In this document: one piece after another, positions 1 to 6,785 of the stretch
Layout: every line of letters starts with the position of its first letter
Position numbering within the stretch: the first letter of the stretch is position 1
From: Micromonosporaceae bacterium
GTDB taxonomy: Bacteria; Actinomycetota; Actinomycetes; Mycobacteriales; Micromonosporaceae
Length of the DNA: 18,539 bases
Assembly (NCBI GenBank): GCA_019690055.1
Contig: JADGGF010000027.1
Location: 1 to 18,539, forward strand
Direction: 5' to 3'
Notes under the pieces: generated by a model
Seen by the model: only the letters and a program-made list of their open reading frames with translations
What the model was told of the DNA's origin: nothing
The model's database searches: none
Made by a program: the position numbers and the translations under genes

Positions 1-158
1 CCGACACAGACACCCCCGTCAACGACACCCCCGCGTTGCGCAGTCTCACCCCCGGGTACGACATCCTCGCCCCCAACCGAGCGGTAGCCGGGGATTCGGT
101 GCGCGGCGAGTCGCCCGTCATCGGCGCGTCTCGCCCGGCGTGTCGCCCTGGCGAGGTC
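1..158. other. Window edge, no confident gene
   Basis: No convincing gene is visible. A plus-strand reading from base 1 gives a short Pro/Thr/Ser-rich tail that stops at 85-87 (TAG). It could be the C-terminus of a secreted or membrane protein that begins before the window. Another plus frame stays open to 272, but it runs through the hairpin repeat at 159-207 and into the end of the opposite-strand transporter gene, so it is probably chance. Neither reading has a recognisable domain. Confidence 0.3.
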
Positions 159-207
159 GGTAAGGCCTCCTTGCTGGGCATCAGGGATCAGGAAAGGCGT
201 CCTTACC
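159..207. terminator. Intergenic hairpin downstream of gdx (repeat copy C)
   Basis: Left arm GGTAAGGCCTCCTT (159-172) pairs imperfectly with right arm AAAGGCGTCCTTACC (193-207), leaving a loop of about 20 nt. The hairpin starts about 50 nt past the gdx stop on the minus strand, so it probably ends that transcript. It carries the core AGGCGTCCTT (195-204), which recurs exactly in the repeat at 4073-4129 and nearly so, on the opposite strand, in the one at 9301-9360. There is no T-tract, which is common in high-GC actinobacteria. The terminator role is inferred. Confidence 0.5.
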
Positions 208-255
208 GGGCAACAGCCGGACAACCTGGCGAAGAGCCGAACAAACACCAGCCAG

Positions 256-570
256 TCAGCGGAACAGCTTGAGGCCTATGACGCCGGCCACCACGAGCAG
301 CAGCGAGACGATCCGGGGCAGGCTCGCCGACTCGTGCAGGAAGAGCATCCCGGCGACGGCCGTGCTCGCGGCGCCGATGCCCACCCAGACGGCGTACGCC
401 GTGCCGACCGGGAGCGACCGCAGGGCGTACCCGAGGCCCACCATGCTGAGCACCAGCGCCACGCCGAAGACGATCGAGGGGAGCGGCCGGGCGAACCCGG
501 CGGAACGGCTGAGCGCGATCGCCCACACCGACTCGAGCAGTCCGGAGATCACGAGAACCAACCACGCCAT
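256..570 (-). CDS. gdx: SMR-family guanidinium exporter Gdx (SugE type)
   Basis: 104-aa small multidrug resistance protein with four predicted membrane helices, the usual SMR length. SMR proteins work as antiparallel dimers; the Gdx subtype exports guanidinium in exchange for protons. Residues known to build the Gdx site are in place: Glu13 and Trp16 in helix 1 (GLLESVW), Ser42 in helix 2, and Tyr59 and Trp62 in helix 3 (GTAYAVWVGIGA). The start at 570 is chosen because MAWLVLVISGL is the typical family N-terminus and an AGGG-type ribosome site lies about 11 nt upstream. ATG 579 is in frame but only 2 nt from that site, and the longer frame from 618 would put coding sequence inside the riboswitch at 590-629. 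That riboswitch independently supports guanidinium as the substrate. The gene appears monocistronic. Confidence 0.93.
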   Translation of the reverse strand: MAWLVLVISGLLESVWAIALSRSAGFARPLPSIVFGVALVLSMVGLGYALRSLPVGTAYAVWVGIGAASTAVAGMLFLHESASLPRIVSLLLVVAGVIGLKLFR

Positions 571-589
571 GGCGGCCATCACCCTGTCA

Positions 590-629
590 CGGTCGTCTTC
601 GCTGGCCGGGTACGACACGCCTCGTCCGG
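590..629 (-). promoter_or_regulatory. Guanidine-III (ykkC-III) riboswitch
   Basis: On the minus strand the RNA begins CCGGACGAGG and continues with a GUCGUACCCGG segment, then CCAG and AAGACGAC. This is nearly collinear with the guanidine-III aptamer characterised from Thermobifida fusca (recalled from memory, not searched). The CCGGACGAGG and GUACCCGG blocks are kept. The P2 helix survives by covariation: GUCGU (minus 601-620 region) pairs with ACGAC (593-597), where T. fusca uses GCCGU/ACGGC. The aptamer ends about 10 nt before the gdx ribosome site, as expected for translational control in which guanidine binding turns expression on. Confidence 0.92.
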
Positions 630-657
630 GATCCCTGCGGCACCTGGAATCTTTCTC

Positions 658-663
658 ACCCTA
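658..663 (-). promoter_or_regulatory. Candidate -10 box for gdx
   Basis: TAGGGT on the minus strand fits TANNNT. It would start transcription near 651, about 20 nt before the riboswitch, giving a leader of about 80 nt. No good -35 box is visible at 16-18 nt spacing, so the call rests on position and a weak match. Confidence 0.27.
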
Positions 664-1826
664 GCGAAGTGTGGCTGACGGTCGTGACGGCGCGGGGTGA
701 GGGAGCGCAGCGCTGGGTCGGTCCGGCATCCCGGCCGCCCGGCGGCGCGAACTCCGCCTTCGCAACGTCGTCACGGCCCATCGTCCAGAAGGGACGGTCA
801 CGAGCCGGGTGTCATGGTCATTAACAGGTGTGGAGCGCCCCAGTTAATAAGATGTCGGCGCCGTTCGTGCCAAGCCCGAGTGAGCGCACACCGCGGCTCC
901 GCTCGCCGACCTCGACCGCGACCTCGCGGGCATCACGCGGACTGGGGATGTCCTTGTGGGGCAACCAGGTCCACGGGCGCCTCAGACCGTCCATGGTGGA
1001 GGAAATAACGAAAGTGTGACCAATAACGGTGGCGGCCCCGGGCGTATTTCTGGTACTCCGTGGGCTTCGTTGCCGAACGACCGTGACCGCGCCGCCACCG
1101 CATTCGCCGACCTTCACTCCACTGTGGATCGTGGTCGGTCTGCACGCGGAGAGCCAGCCAGACCGGGTACCTCACGATGACGCCGACCCAGGCGGAACGT
1201 CGCGCTCGACGACGCTCGTATCAGTCGGCTACCGGCCGTCCAAGCGGGATCGTCGACGCCCTGATCGACCTACCACTGTGGACTAGTCTGTGCGACTTCC
1301 CTTGCCTGCCGCCGTATCCGGCTCTCGTCCGGCGAACATGACCGAGCGTTCCGCACCGCCGGACCATCGGGCCACGAACCACGGCATCGACATTTGCTGA
1401 CATGAGGTGTCCATTGTGGCCGACCAGAACGACCCACCGCCGGTCGACGCGAACCCGCCGGCCGCCCACCACCGCGGACCACGTCGCATTGGCGACCATC
1501 GCTACCGTTGCGCGTCTTCTGATCACGGTGAGTAACCACATCAGCGGCCCGTGAGCCTGCGGGCAGTAACCGATCTGACGCCCGCCTGCGCCGATCCGAA
1601 TGCCTCGCCACCACCCCCTACATCAGCCGATCGGGTGAGACGGCCGTCAACCACACGGATGAACAAAGCGGACTAATTGGGACGTAACCAGGCTGGCCGG
1701 CTTGACTCACAGGCTTGTGACTCGTCTACCGTGATCGGCGGCGATTCAGGAACCCGACACTCCAGATGCTTGATCCGGTTCCGCGCCGAGTACTGACGGC
1801 GACAATCGCCCAACCAATCGCCTCAC
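664..1826. other. About 1.2 kb without a convincing gene
   Basis: No frame on either strand shows a recognisable domain, a good ribosome site or clean third-position G/C bias. Visible items: a hairpin with ATTAAC (820-825) and GTTAAT (843-848) arms around a 17-nt loop; two copies of the CCACTGTGG palindrome (1119-1127, 1273-1281); and a plus-strand ORF of 54 codons (1177-1341) without a ribosome site. The 3' end holds the candidate rlpA promoter. The stretch may be decayed coding DNA or a long regulatory region; the sequence does not decide. Confidence 0.5.
1702..1732 (+). promoter_or_regulatory. Candidate promoter for the RlpA-like gene
   Basis: TTGACT (1702-1707) resembles a -35 box and TACCGT (1727-1732) fits the actinobacterial TANNNT -10 pattern, with 19-nt spacing. 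Transcription would start near 1739, leaving a leader of about 100 nt before the TTG start at 1842. The leader was checked for the c-di-AMP (ydaO) riboswitch that often precedes actinobacterial cell-wall genes; its conserved blocks were not seen. Confidence 0.35.
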
Positions 1827-1841
1827 GAAGGGTAATCAACC

Positions 1842-2474
1842 TTGGCTGTCCGGTATACCGGCCGCCACGTCCGCCAGGCCCGCCACGGCGCCTGGGTCAA
1901 GCAGAAGCGGTCGCGCCCTCGCCGGCTACCCGTGCAGATCCTGCCGGTCGCCGCCGCTCTCACCGTGGCCGGTTTCCTGGTGGGCGGGGCGAGTGCGGCC
2001 ATCGGCCTCAGCCCGGCGAGCTACGCCTCGGGCGAGACGGCCTACGAGACGACGTACGACCCAGCCGACATTCCCCCGCCGGACCCGTGGGCCGGTTACG
2101 GGCCGTCCCAGCGCACCACGGTCCGGGCACCGCTCACGTCCGACGGCATCGCCGGTGCCCGGGGAGCGACGACGGTCGTCGAGACCGGCTGGTGCGAGGC
2201 GTCGTACAAGTCGTTCGGCGGGCTCACCGCGAGCGGCGAGGCGTTCGACCCGACCGCGCACACGGCGGCGCACAAGACCCTGCCGTTGGGCACTCTGGTC
2301 CGCGTGACCAATGAGGCCACCGGGGCGTCTGTGGTGGTCCGTATCAACGACCGCGGCCCGTACTACGGCGACCGCTGCCTCGACCTGACCTCAGGCGCGT
2401 TCGCGTCGATCGCCGACCCCGCCCACGGGGTGGTGGACGTGCGGTACGAGGTCCTGGCCCGGGACGCGACCTGA
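1842..2474 (+). CDS. RlpA-like double-psi beta-barrel exported protein
   Basis: 210-aa protein. A basic N-terminus (about residues 8-29, many Arg/Lys) is followed by one hydrophobic segment (about 30-56), an uncleaved anchor or signal peptide, then a linker rich in Pro, Thr and Tyr (57-110). The C-terminal 100 residues form an RlpA-like double-psi beta-barrel: GWCEASY (116-122), TASGEAFDP (129-137), HKTLPLGTLVRVTN (144-157), VVRINDRGPY (165-174) and RCLDLTSGAF (178-187). His144 and Asp170 are the conserved pair; Cys118 and Cys179 could form a disulfide. RlpA proteins bind or cleave peptidoglycan glycan strands; whether this one is lytic is unknown. No SPOR domain is present. The TTG start is supported by GAAGGG (1827-1832) 9 nt upstream; no ATG or GTG precedes the hydrophobic segment as well placed. 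Probably monocistronic. Confidence 0.85.
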   Translation: MAVRYTGRHVRQARHGAWVKQKRSRPRRLPVQILPVAAALTVAGFLVGGASAAIGLSPASYASGETAYETTYDPADIPPPDPWAGYGPSQRTTVRAPLTSDGIAGARGATTVVETGWCEASYKSFGGLTASGEAFDPTAHTAAHKTLPLGTLVRVTNEATGASVVVRINDRGPYYGDRCLDLTSGAFASIADPAHGVVDVRYEVLARDAT

Positions 2475-2488
2475 CGCCCGTCGCGGTC

Positions 2489-2535
2489 GGCGCCACCGGC
2501 GCCTCGCGCCGCTATATAAGCGGTGCAGCGGCGCG
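2489..2535 (+). terminator. GC-rich hairpins after the RlpA-like gene
   Basis: Two hairpins follow the stop: GGCGCC-acc-GGCGCC (2489-2503), and CGCGCCGCT (2505-2513) pairing perfectly with AGCGGCGCG (2527-2535) around a 13-nt loop. A competing fold pairs CCGCT with AGCGG around ATATA in the same place. There is no U-tract. A factor-assisted or actinobacterial-type terminator is the simplest reading. Confidence 0.5.
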
Positions 2536-2548
2536 GGCCGGCGAAGCC

Positions 2549-2747
2549 GTCCGGACGCTGGTTCGGACGTGCGCACGCTGGCCCCGGGGACGGACGACTG
2601 TGCTGCCTGTGCGGACCGCAGTGAGGCGTTCGTCGAGCCCAAGCCGCCGCCCCGCCAGGTCCCGGCTGGCGATCGATCCCCCCGGGACCGTCCGAACGGA
2701 TCGAAGCGACCGACGGGCGGACACGATGCGACCGGGACTGTCCGAAC
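2549..2747. promoter_or_regulatory. Three GTCCGAAC motifs upstream of the phosphatase
   Basis: GGGACCGTCCGAAC (2684-2697) and GGGACTGTCCGAAC (2734-2747) are direct repeats exactly 50 bp apart, one mismatch in 14. The inverted form GTTCGGAC lies at 2561-2568, and a GTCCG half-site at 2549-2553 makes an inverted pair with it. Each direct copy holds the small palindrome GGAC-N-GTCC. The last copy ends 30 nt before the phosphatase ATG. Spacing near five helical turns suggests a protein-binding array. Function is inferred. Confidence 0.4.
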
Positions 2748-2777
2748 CGCGACAGGTATGAGGCATGCTGATTACCC

Positions 2778-3908
2778 ATGGCACGCCGACACGCGCTGAC
2801 CGTCGAGGCCGGGGCCGGCCTCGGCGCGGCCATCGGCGTCCTGCTCGTCGTGACCGGGGTCGAGGTCATCGAGGGCCCCGGCCCGCGTCTCGTCCCCTGG
2901 CTGGCCATCGCCCCGTTCCTGGCCGCGGCCTTCGCCCCGTGGCGCTGGGTCGTCGGCGTCGGAGCCCTCGCCACGGCGACCGCCGCGTTGCTTGTCTGCA
3001 TGGATACCGGTGGTACCGAGACCGAGGGTGACACGCCGATCGGTCCCGTGATCGGCTTGGCGCTGGCCACGCTGGCGTCGGTCGCGGTGAGCGTGATCCG
3101 ACAGACCCAGAACGAGCGGTACGCGGAACTGGTCAAGCTCGCGCGGGTGGCGCAGGAGGCCGTTCTCAGCCCGCTCGGCCCGCGGGTGGGCCAGCTCGCG
3201 GTCGCTGGCCGCTACGTTTCGGCGAGTGCCGCGGCCGACATCGGGGGAGACCTCTACGAAGCGCTCGACACCCCGTTCGGCGTACGGATGATCATCGGTG
3301 ACGTCACCGGCAAGGGTATCGATGCCGTCCGGACGGCCAGCCTGGTGCTCGGCGCCTACCGGCACGTGGCGTACGAGCGCTCCGACCTGCGCGAGATCGT
3401 AGCCGACCTCGACCGCGCGGTCTCCCGGGCGGCCGGCGACGAAGAGTTCGTCACCGCGGCGCTGGTCGAGGAGCGCGGCGGAACGTTGACCGTCGTCAAC
3501 TGCGGTCACCCGGCCCCGCTGCTGCTCCGCCACGGGCGGGTGATCCCGCTCGATCCGCCGAGCACCGCGCCACCGCTGGGGCTGAGCCCGAGGGTCGTTC
3601 CCCGGGTCGAGCGCCTCGAACCCGGCGACCGACTGCTGCTGTTCACCGACGGCCTCGGCGAGGCCCGGCGGGCCGGGCGGACCAGCGGTGATTTCTTCCC
3701 GATTCAGGAACGGGCCTGGGCCCTACTCGGCCACGGCACGGTCGTGCACGGTCTCGCGTCGCTCGAGAGCGCCCTCGTCGAGTGGGTGCGGGGTCAGTTC
3801 GATGACGACATCGCCCTGCTCCTGCTCGAGTACACCGGTGCCGCGCCGCCCGCGGAACCCGCGGTCCCCAGCTGGGAGATCGGCGGGACCGCCGTCAGCC
3901 GTCCCTGA
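2778..3908 (+). CDS. Membrane-anchored SpoIIE/PP2C-type serine phosphatase
   Basis: 376-aa protein. Residues 11-108 hold about four hydrophobic segments (near 11-31, 38-54, 57-75 and 88-107), then a short helical linker (109-130), then a SpoIIE-type PP2C phosphatase domain (about 135-352). Metal-binding motifs are complete: GGDLYEAL (Asp158), IIGDVTGKGIDA (Asp175), LLFTDGLGEAR (Asp291) and FDDDIALLLL (Asp343/344). Such enzymes dephosphorylate anti-anti-sigma (STAS) proteins in partner-switching pathways; here neither a STAS protein nor an anti-sigma kinase is adjacent, so the substrate is unknown. The membrane part has no recognised sensor domain. The ATG at 2778 lacks a clear ribosome site (the nearest GAGG is about 15 nt away), so the start is less certain than the domain call. 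Upstream GTCCGAAC motifs may regulate it. Confidence 0.9.
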   Translation: MARRHALTVEAGAGLGAAIGVLLVVTGVEVIEGPGPRLVPWLAIAPFLAAAFAPWRWVVGVGALATATAALLVCMDTGGTETEGDTPIGPVIGLALATLASVAVSVIRQTQNERYAELVKLARVAQEAVLSPLGPRVGQLAVAGRYVSASAAADIGGDLYEALDTPFGVRMIIGDVTGKGIDAVRTASLVLGAYRHVAYERSDLREIVADLDRAVSRAAGDEEFVTAALVEERGGTLTVVNCGHPAPLLLRHGRVIPLDPPSTAPPLGLSPRVVPRVERLEPGDRLLLFTDGLGEARRAGRTSGDFFPIQERAWALLGHGTVVHGLASLESALVEWVRGQFDDDIALLLLEYTGAAPPAEPAVPSWEIGGTAVSRP

Positions 3909-4003
3909 CCTGGTCACCGGATCGGGTTCCGCGCGGTGGCGGCCCACGTAGGCGTACCCGCGAATCCAGTTCGTCTTCACAAATCAGCCCCTTTACACAT
4001 CTC

Positions 4004-4029
4004 GTGTCGTTCGTGAAGCCAAACGACAC
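4004..4029. terminator. Hairpin downstream of the phosphatase
   Basis: GTGTCGTT (4004-4011) and AACGACAC (4022-4029) are perfect 8-bp arms around a 10-nt loop, in an AT-richer stretch about 95 nt after the stop. No T-tract follows. It may be a terminator or a protein-binding palindrome. Confidence 0.4.
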
Positions 4030-4072
4030 CGATGTAGTTCGGTGACTGCGCTGGCGCGCGGTGGCCCCCCGG

Positions 4073-4129
4073 TGTCAGGAAGGCGTCCTTGTTGTGCACC
4101 AGGCGTCAAGAGGGCGTCCTTCCTGCACA
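4073..4129. repeat. Intergenic hairpin repeat, copy A
   Basis: 57-bp imperfect inverted repeat: TGTCAGGAAGG (4073-4083) pairs with CCTTCCTGCACA (4118-4129), and inner AGGCGTCCTT and GTCAAGAGGGCGTCC segments can extend the stem. It aligns almost end to end with the element at 9301-9360, sharing the inner stretches TTGTTGTGCA and GGCGTCAAGAGGG. It lies between the phosphatase and the acyl-CoA dehydrogenase, about 110 bp before the latter. It resembles a dispersed intergenic element; a terminator or attenuator role is possible. Confidence 0.7.
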
Positions 4130-4151
4130 GAAGCACCCGTGGTTGCCGACG

Positions 4152-4190
4152 CTACCCGCCAGTAATATGCTGCTGTTACCGTCGAGTAAC
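4152..4190. promoter_or_regulatory. Tandem operator-like inverted repeats upstream of fadE5
   Basis: Site 1 is CTAC-6 nt-GTAA (4152-4165); site 2 is GTTAC-6 nt-GTAAC (4175-4190, perfect 5-bp arms). The two 14-bp cores begin 24 bp apart, and site 2 ends 49 bp before the start codon. TTAC-n6-GTAA resembles operators of TetR-type regulators near acyl-CoA genes in actinobacteria; the regulator is not in this window. AT-richer sequence between the sites could hold the promoter. The role is inferred. Confidence 0.45.
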
Positions 4191-4239
4191 CCTTGACGGG
4201 GGCCGTCGCGTCGGCCCGAGACGACAGGAGCGGAACCAG

Positions 4240-6096
4240 ATGAGCCACTACCGCAGCAACCTGCGCGACATCGAGTTCAACCTGTTCGAGGTCTTCGCGG
4301 AGACGTCCGCACTGGGTCGCGGTCCCTTCGCGGAGATCGACGAGGAGACGGCCCGCAGCGTGCTGGCCGAAGTCGACCGTCTGGCCCGCGAGGACCTCGC
4401 CGCGAGCTACGAGGTCGGTGACCGAAACCCGCCCGTCTTCGACCCGGCCACCCACACGGCGAAACTCCCGCCCGAGTTCCACCGTTCATACCAGGCGTTC
4501 ATGAACGCGGAGTTCTGGCGCCTGGACCTGCCGCCCGGCCTCGGTGGCTCCAACGCGCCCCGCATGCTGTGGTGGCTGCTGGCCGAGCTGATCCTCGGCG
4601 CCAACGCCCCCGTGTGGATGTACGCCTCCGGCCCGTCGTTCGCGCACACCCTTTACCGCGAGGGCACGCCGGAACAGAAGGAGTGGGCCAAGCTCTTCGT
4701 CGAGAAGGGCTGGGGGGCGACGATGGTTCTCACCGAGCCCGACGCCGGGTCCGACGTCGGCGCCGGCCGCACGCGCGCCATTCCGCAGCCCGACGGCTCG
4801 TGGCACATCGAGGGGGTCAAGCGGTTCATCACCAGCGGCGAGCACGACCTGAGCGAGAACATCATTCACTACGTGCTGGCCCGGCCCGTGGGCGTGCCCG
4901 GCGTGGGTGGCCCCGGCACCAAGGGCCTGTCGCTGTTCATCGTGCCCAAGTACCTGTTCGACCCGAAGACCGGCGAGCTGCTCGAGCGCAACGGCGTCTT
5001 CGCCACCAACGTCGAGCACAAGATGGGCATCAAGGTATCGAACACCTGCGAGCTGACCTTCGGCGGCAACGGTGTGCCGGCGAAGGGCTGGCTCATGGGC
5101 GACGTGCACGACGGCATCCGGCAGATGTTCCTCGTCATCGAGTACGCCCGGATGATGGTCGGCACCAAGGCGATCGCGACGCTCTCCACCGGCTACCTCA
5201 ACGCGCTTGAATATGCAAAGTCCCGGGTGCAGGGCGCGGACATGCTGCAGATGACCGACAAGACCGCGCCCCGGGTCACCATCACGCACCACCCGGACGT
5301 CCGCCGCTCGCTCGCGCTGCAGAAGGCGTACGCCGAGGGGCTGCGGGCCCTGGTCGCCTACACGGCGTGGTGGCAGGACAAGGCCCGCCTGGCCGAGCAC
5401 GCGGGCGACGAGGCCGGCGCCAAGCTCGCGGACGCGGTCAACGACCTGCTGCTCCCGCTGGTCAAGGGATGCGGCTCGGAGCGGGCGTACGAGCTGCTGG
5501 GCCACGAGTCGCTGCAGACCTTCGGCGGCTCGGGGTACCTGCAGGACTACCCGATCGAGCAGTACGTCCGCGACGCGAAGATCGACACGCTCTACGAGGG
5601 CACGACCGCCATCCAGAGCCTCGACCTGATCTTCCGCAAGATCGTGAAGGACGGCGGTCGGGCCATAGGCATCGTTGCCAACGAGATCAAGGAGTTCATC
5701 GCCGCCGAGGCCGGGAACGGTCAGCTCAAGGAGGAGCGGCTGGCCCTGGCTACGGCGCTAGCCGACGCCGAGGCCATGCTCGGCGCGGTGATGACCTGGC
5801 TCGGCGGGATGGCTGAGGACCCCCGGCAGATCTACAAGGTCGGCCTGTCGTCCCGGCGCATCCTGCTCGCCCTCGGCGACCTCATCGTCGGGTGGCTGCT
5901 GCAGCGCCAGGCCGAGGTGGCCCTGGCCGCCCTGGCCCGCGACGGTGTCTCCGAGGCCGACCGGCACTTCTACCAGGGCAAGGTCGCCACAGCCCGGTTC
6001 TTCGCCCGGGAGGTGCTGCCGCGCCTGAGCAGCGACCGGCGCATCGTCGAGTCCACGACGCTGGACATCATGGACCTCCCCGAAGAGGCCTTCTGA
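4240..6096 (+). CDS. fadE5: FadE5-type acyl-CoA dehydrogenase
   Basis: 618-aa FAD-dependent acyl-CoA dehydrogenase, which makes the alpha-beta double bond in acyl-CoA, the first step of beta-oxidation. The N-terminus MSHYRSNLRDIEFNLFEV is characteristic of mycobacterial FadE5, and the length is close to it. Domain order: helical N-domain (about 1-160), middle beta-domain with TEPDAGSDVGAG (from Thr165) contacting FAD, helical C-domain with FGGSGYLQDYPIEQYVRD and LYEGTTAIQ, whose Glu453 is the expected catalytic base, and the extra C-terminal helical domain of long FadE proteins (about 480-618). The start at 4240 has AGGAG (4226-4230) 9 nt upstream; a longer frame from 4042 would run through the intergenic repeat and operator sites and is rejected. 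It appears monocistronic, ending at a strong convergent hairpin. Confidence 0.92.
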   Translation: MSHYRSNLRDIEFNLFEVFAETSALGRGPFAEIDEETARSVLAEVDRLAREDLAASYEVGDRNPPVFDPATHTAKLPPEFHRSYQAFMNAEFWRLDLPPGLGGSNAPRMLWWLLAELILGANAPVWMYASGPSFAHTLYREGTPEQKEWAKLFVEKGWGATMVLTEPDAGSDVGAGRTRAIPQPDGSWHIEGVKRFITSGEHDLSENIIHYVLARPVGVPGVGGPGTKGLSLFIVPKYLFDPKTGELLERNGVFATNVEHKMGIKVSNTCELTFGGNGVPAKGWLMGDVHDGIRQMFLVIEYARMMVGTKAIATLSTGYLNALEYAKSRVQGADMLQMTDKTAPRVTITHHPDVRRSLALQKAYAEGLRALVAYTAWWQDKARLAEHAGDEAGAKLADAVNDLLLPLVKGCGSERAYELLGHESLQTFGGSGYLQDYPIEQYVRDAKIDTLYEGTTAIQSLDLIFRKIVKDGGRAIGIVANEIKEFIAAEAGNGQLKEERLALATALADAEAMLGAVMTWLGGMAEDPRQIYKVGLSSRRILLALGDLIVGWLLQRQAEVALAALARDGVSEADRHFYQGKVATARFFAREVLPRLSSDRRIVESTTLDIMDLPEEAF

Positions 6097-6111
6097 CCGA
6101 CCACTTACCCC

Positions 6112-6173
6112 GTTGATCTAGGGCTTGGGGTGGTGAGTTGATCTTCAACCACCACTCTACGCCCTAGATCAAC
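6112..6173. terminator. Bidirectional terminator between fadE5 and the SixA-like gene
   Basis: GTTGATCTAGGGC (6112-6124) and GCCCTAGATCAAC (6161-6173) are perfect 13-bp arms. Inside them are GTGGTG/CACCAC and a tip of GTTGA-TCT-TCAAC, so one long, nearly continuous hairpin forms on either strand. It starts 16 bp after the fadE5 stop and ends 5 bp before the opposing gene's stop, ideal for ending both transcripts. No T-tract is present. The GTTGATC motif occurs in the outer stem and again at the tip. Confidence 0.75.
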
Positions 6174-6178
6174 GCGCT

Positions 6179-6736
6179 TCAGGCAGGGGCGCGGGCGGTG
6201 TGGGCGGCTGTCAATGGGGCCGCGCCGGTGGTCAGGTCGGTCCAGTCGCCGCTGAACGTGTGCACGGCGATCCCGGCGGTGCGCAGGCCCTCGGCGTCGG
6301 CGTGCTCTGGGTCGAGCGCGGCGGAGAGCGCCGAGAGCCCCGGGTTGTGTCCAATGAGGAGCACCGTGGTGGCCTGCGGTGACGCCGCGCGCACCGAGGC
6401 GAGCAGCGTACGCACCGAGGCCCCGTAGAGGGCCGGCTCGTAGCGGACCTCCGGCGCCGTCACCGCGGCCGCCGACTGCGCTGGCTCCGTGAGGTCGGCC
6501 GAGCCGGATGCTCCCTCGGCGACGAGGCCGAGCGCCACGGCGTGCCAGGTCTGGCGGGTCCGCAGCGCCGGCGAGCAGAGCACCAGATCCGGCTGGAGCC
6601 CGCTCTGGGCGAGCCAGGCGCCGGCGGCCGACGCGTCGGCCTGCCCCTGGTCGGAGAGCGGGCGGTCCGGGTCGGCGACACCCTCCGGGGTGGCCGCCTT
6701 GGCGTGGCGCAGGATCACCAGCGTTCGAATGCTCAC
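6179..6736 (-). CDS. SixA-like histidine phosphatase family protein
   Basis: 185-aa member of the histidine phosphatase (phosphoglycerate mutase-like) superfamily. The catalytic motif LRHAK puts the nucleophile at His11; Arg10, Arg59/Arg61 (LRTRQT), Glu100 (VRYEPALY) and His130 (IGHNPG) complete the usual site. The short form with RHAK and GHNPG is typical of SixA, which removes phosphate from phosphohistidine in HPt proteins; actinobacterial relatives have mostly unknown substrates. An Ala/Thr-rich C-terminal tail follows. The start is GTG 6736, with AGGA 7 nt upstream. The next gene upstream ends at 6786, 49 bp away on the same strand, so read-through from the ABC operon is possible. Confidence 0.85.
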   Translation of the reverse strand: MSIRTLVILRHAKAATPEGVADPDRPLSDQGQADASAAGAWLAQSGLQPDLVLCSPALRTRQTWHAVALGLVAEGASGSADLTEPAQSAAAVTAPEVRYEPALYGASVRTLLASVRAASPQATTVLLIGHNPGLSALSAALDPEHADAEGLRTAGIAVHTFSGDWTDLTTGAAPLTAAHTARAPA

Positions 6737-6785
6737 GCCTTCATCCTGCCCGTCCGCCGCCGCCGACGGGACCGCGGCGCGCGAG

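Noticed and set aside
571..618. Longer N-terminus for the guanidinium exporter
   Set aside because: It would translate through the riboswitch and adds hydrophilic residues not seen in the family.
821..1117. Minus-strand frame of 98 codons in the gene-free stretch
   Set aside because: No domain and no ribosome site; amino-acid composition is consistent with chance in GC-rich DNA.
1177..1341. Small plus-strand ORF of 54 codons in the gene-free stretch
   Set aside because: No ribosome site, no recognisable similarity and codon use unlike the neighbours; kept only as part of the region note.
1739..1841. Possible c-di-AMP (ydaO) riboswitch before the RlpA-like gene
   Set aside because: Genes of this kind often have one, but the conserved ydaO blocks are not present in the leader.
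2363..3533. Two long minus-strand frames opposite the RlpA-like and phosphatase genes
   Set aside because: Both are antisense shadows of genes with complete catalytic motifs.
4042..4239. 66-residue N-terminal extension of the acyl-CoA dehydrogenase
   Set aside because: It crosses the intergenic repeat and operator sites; the family start MSHYRSN with AGGAG upstream is at 4240.
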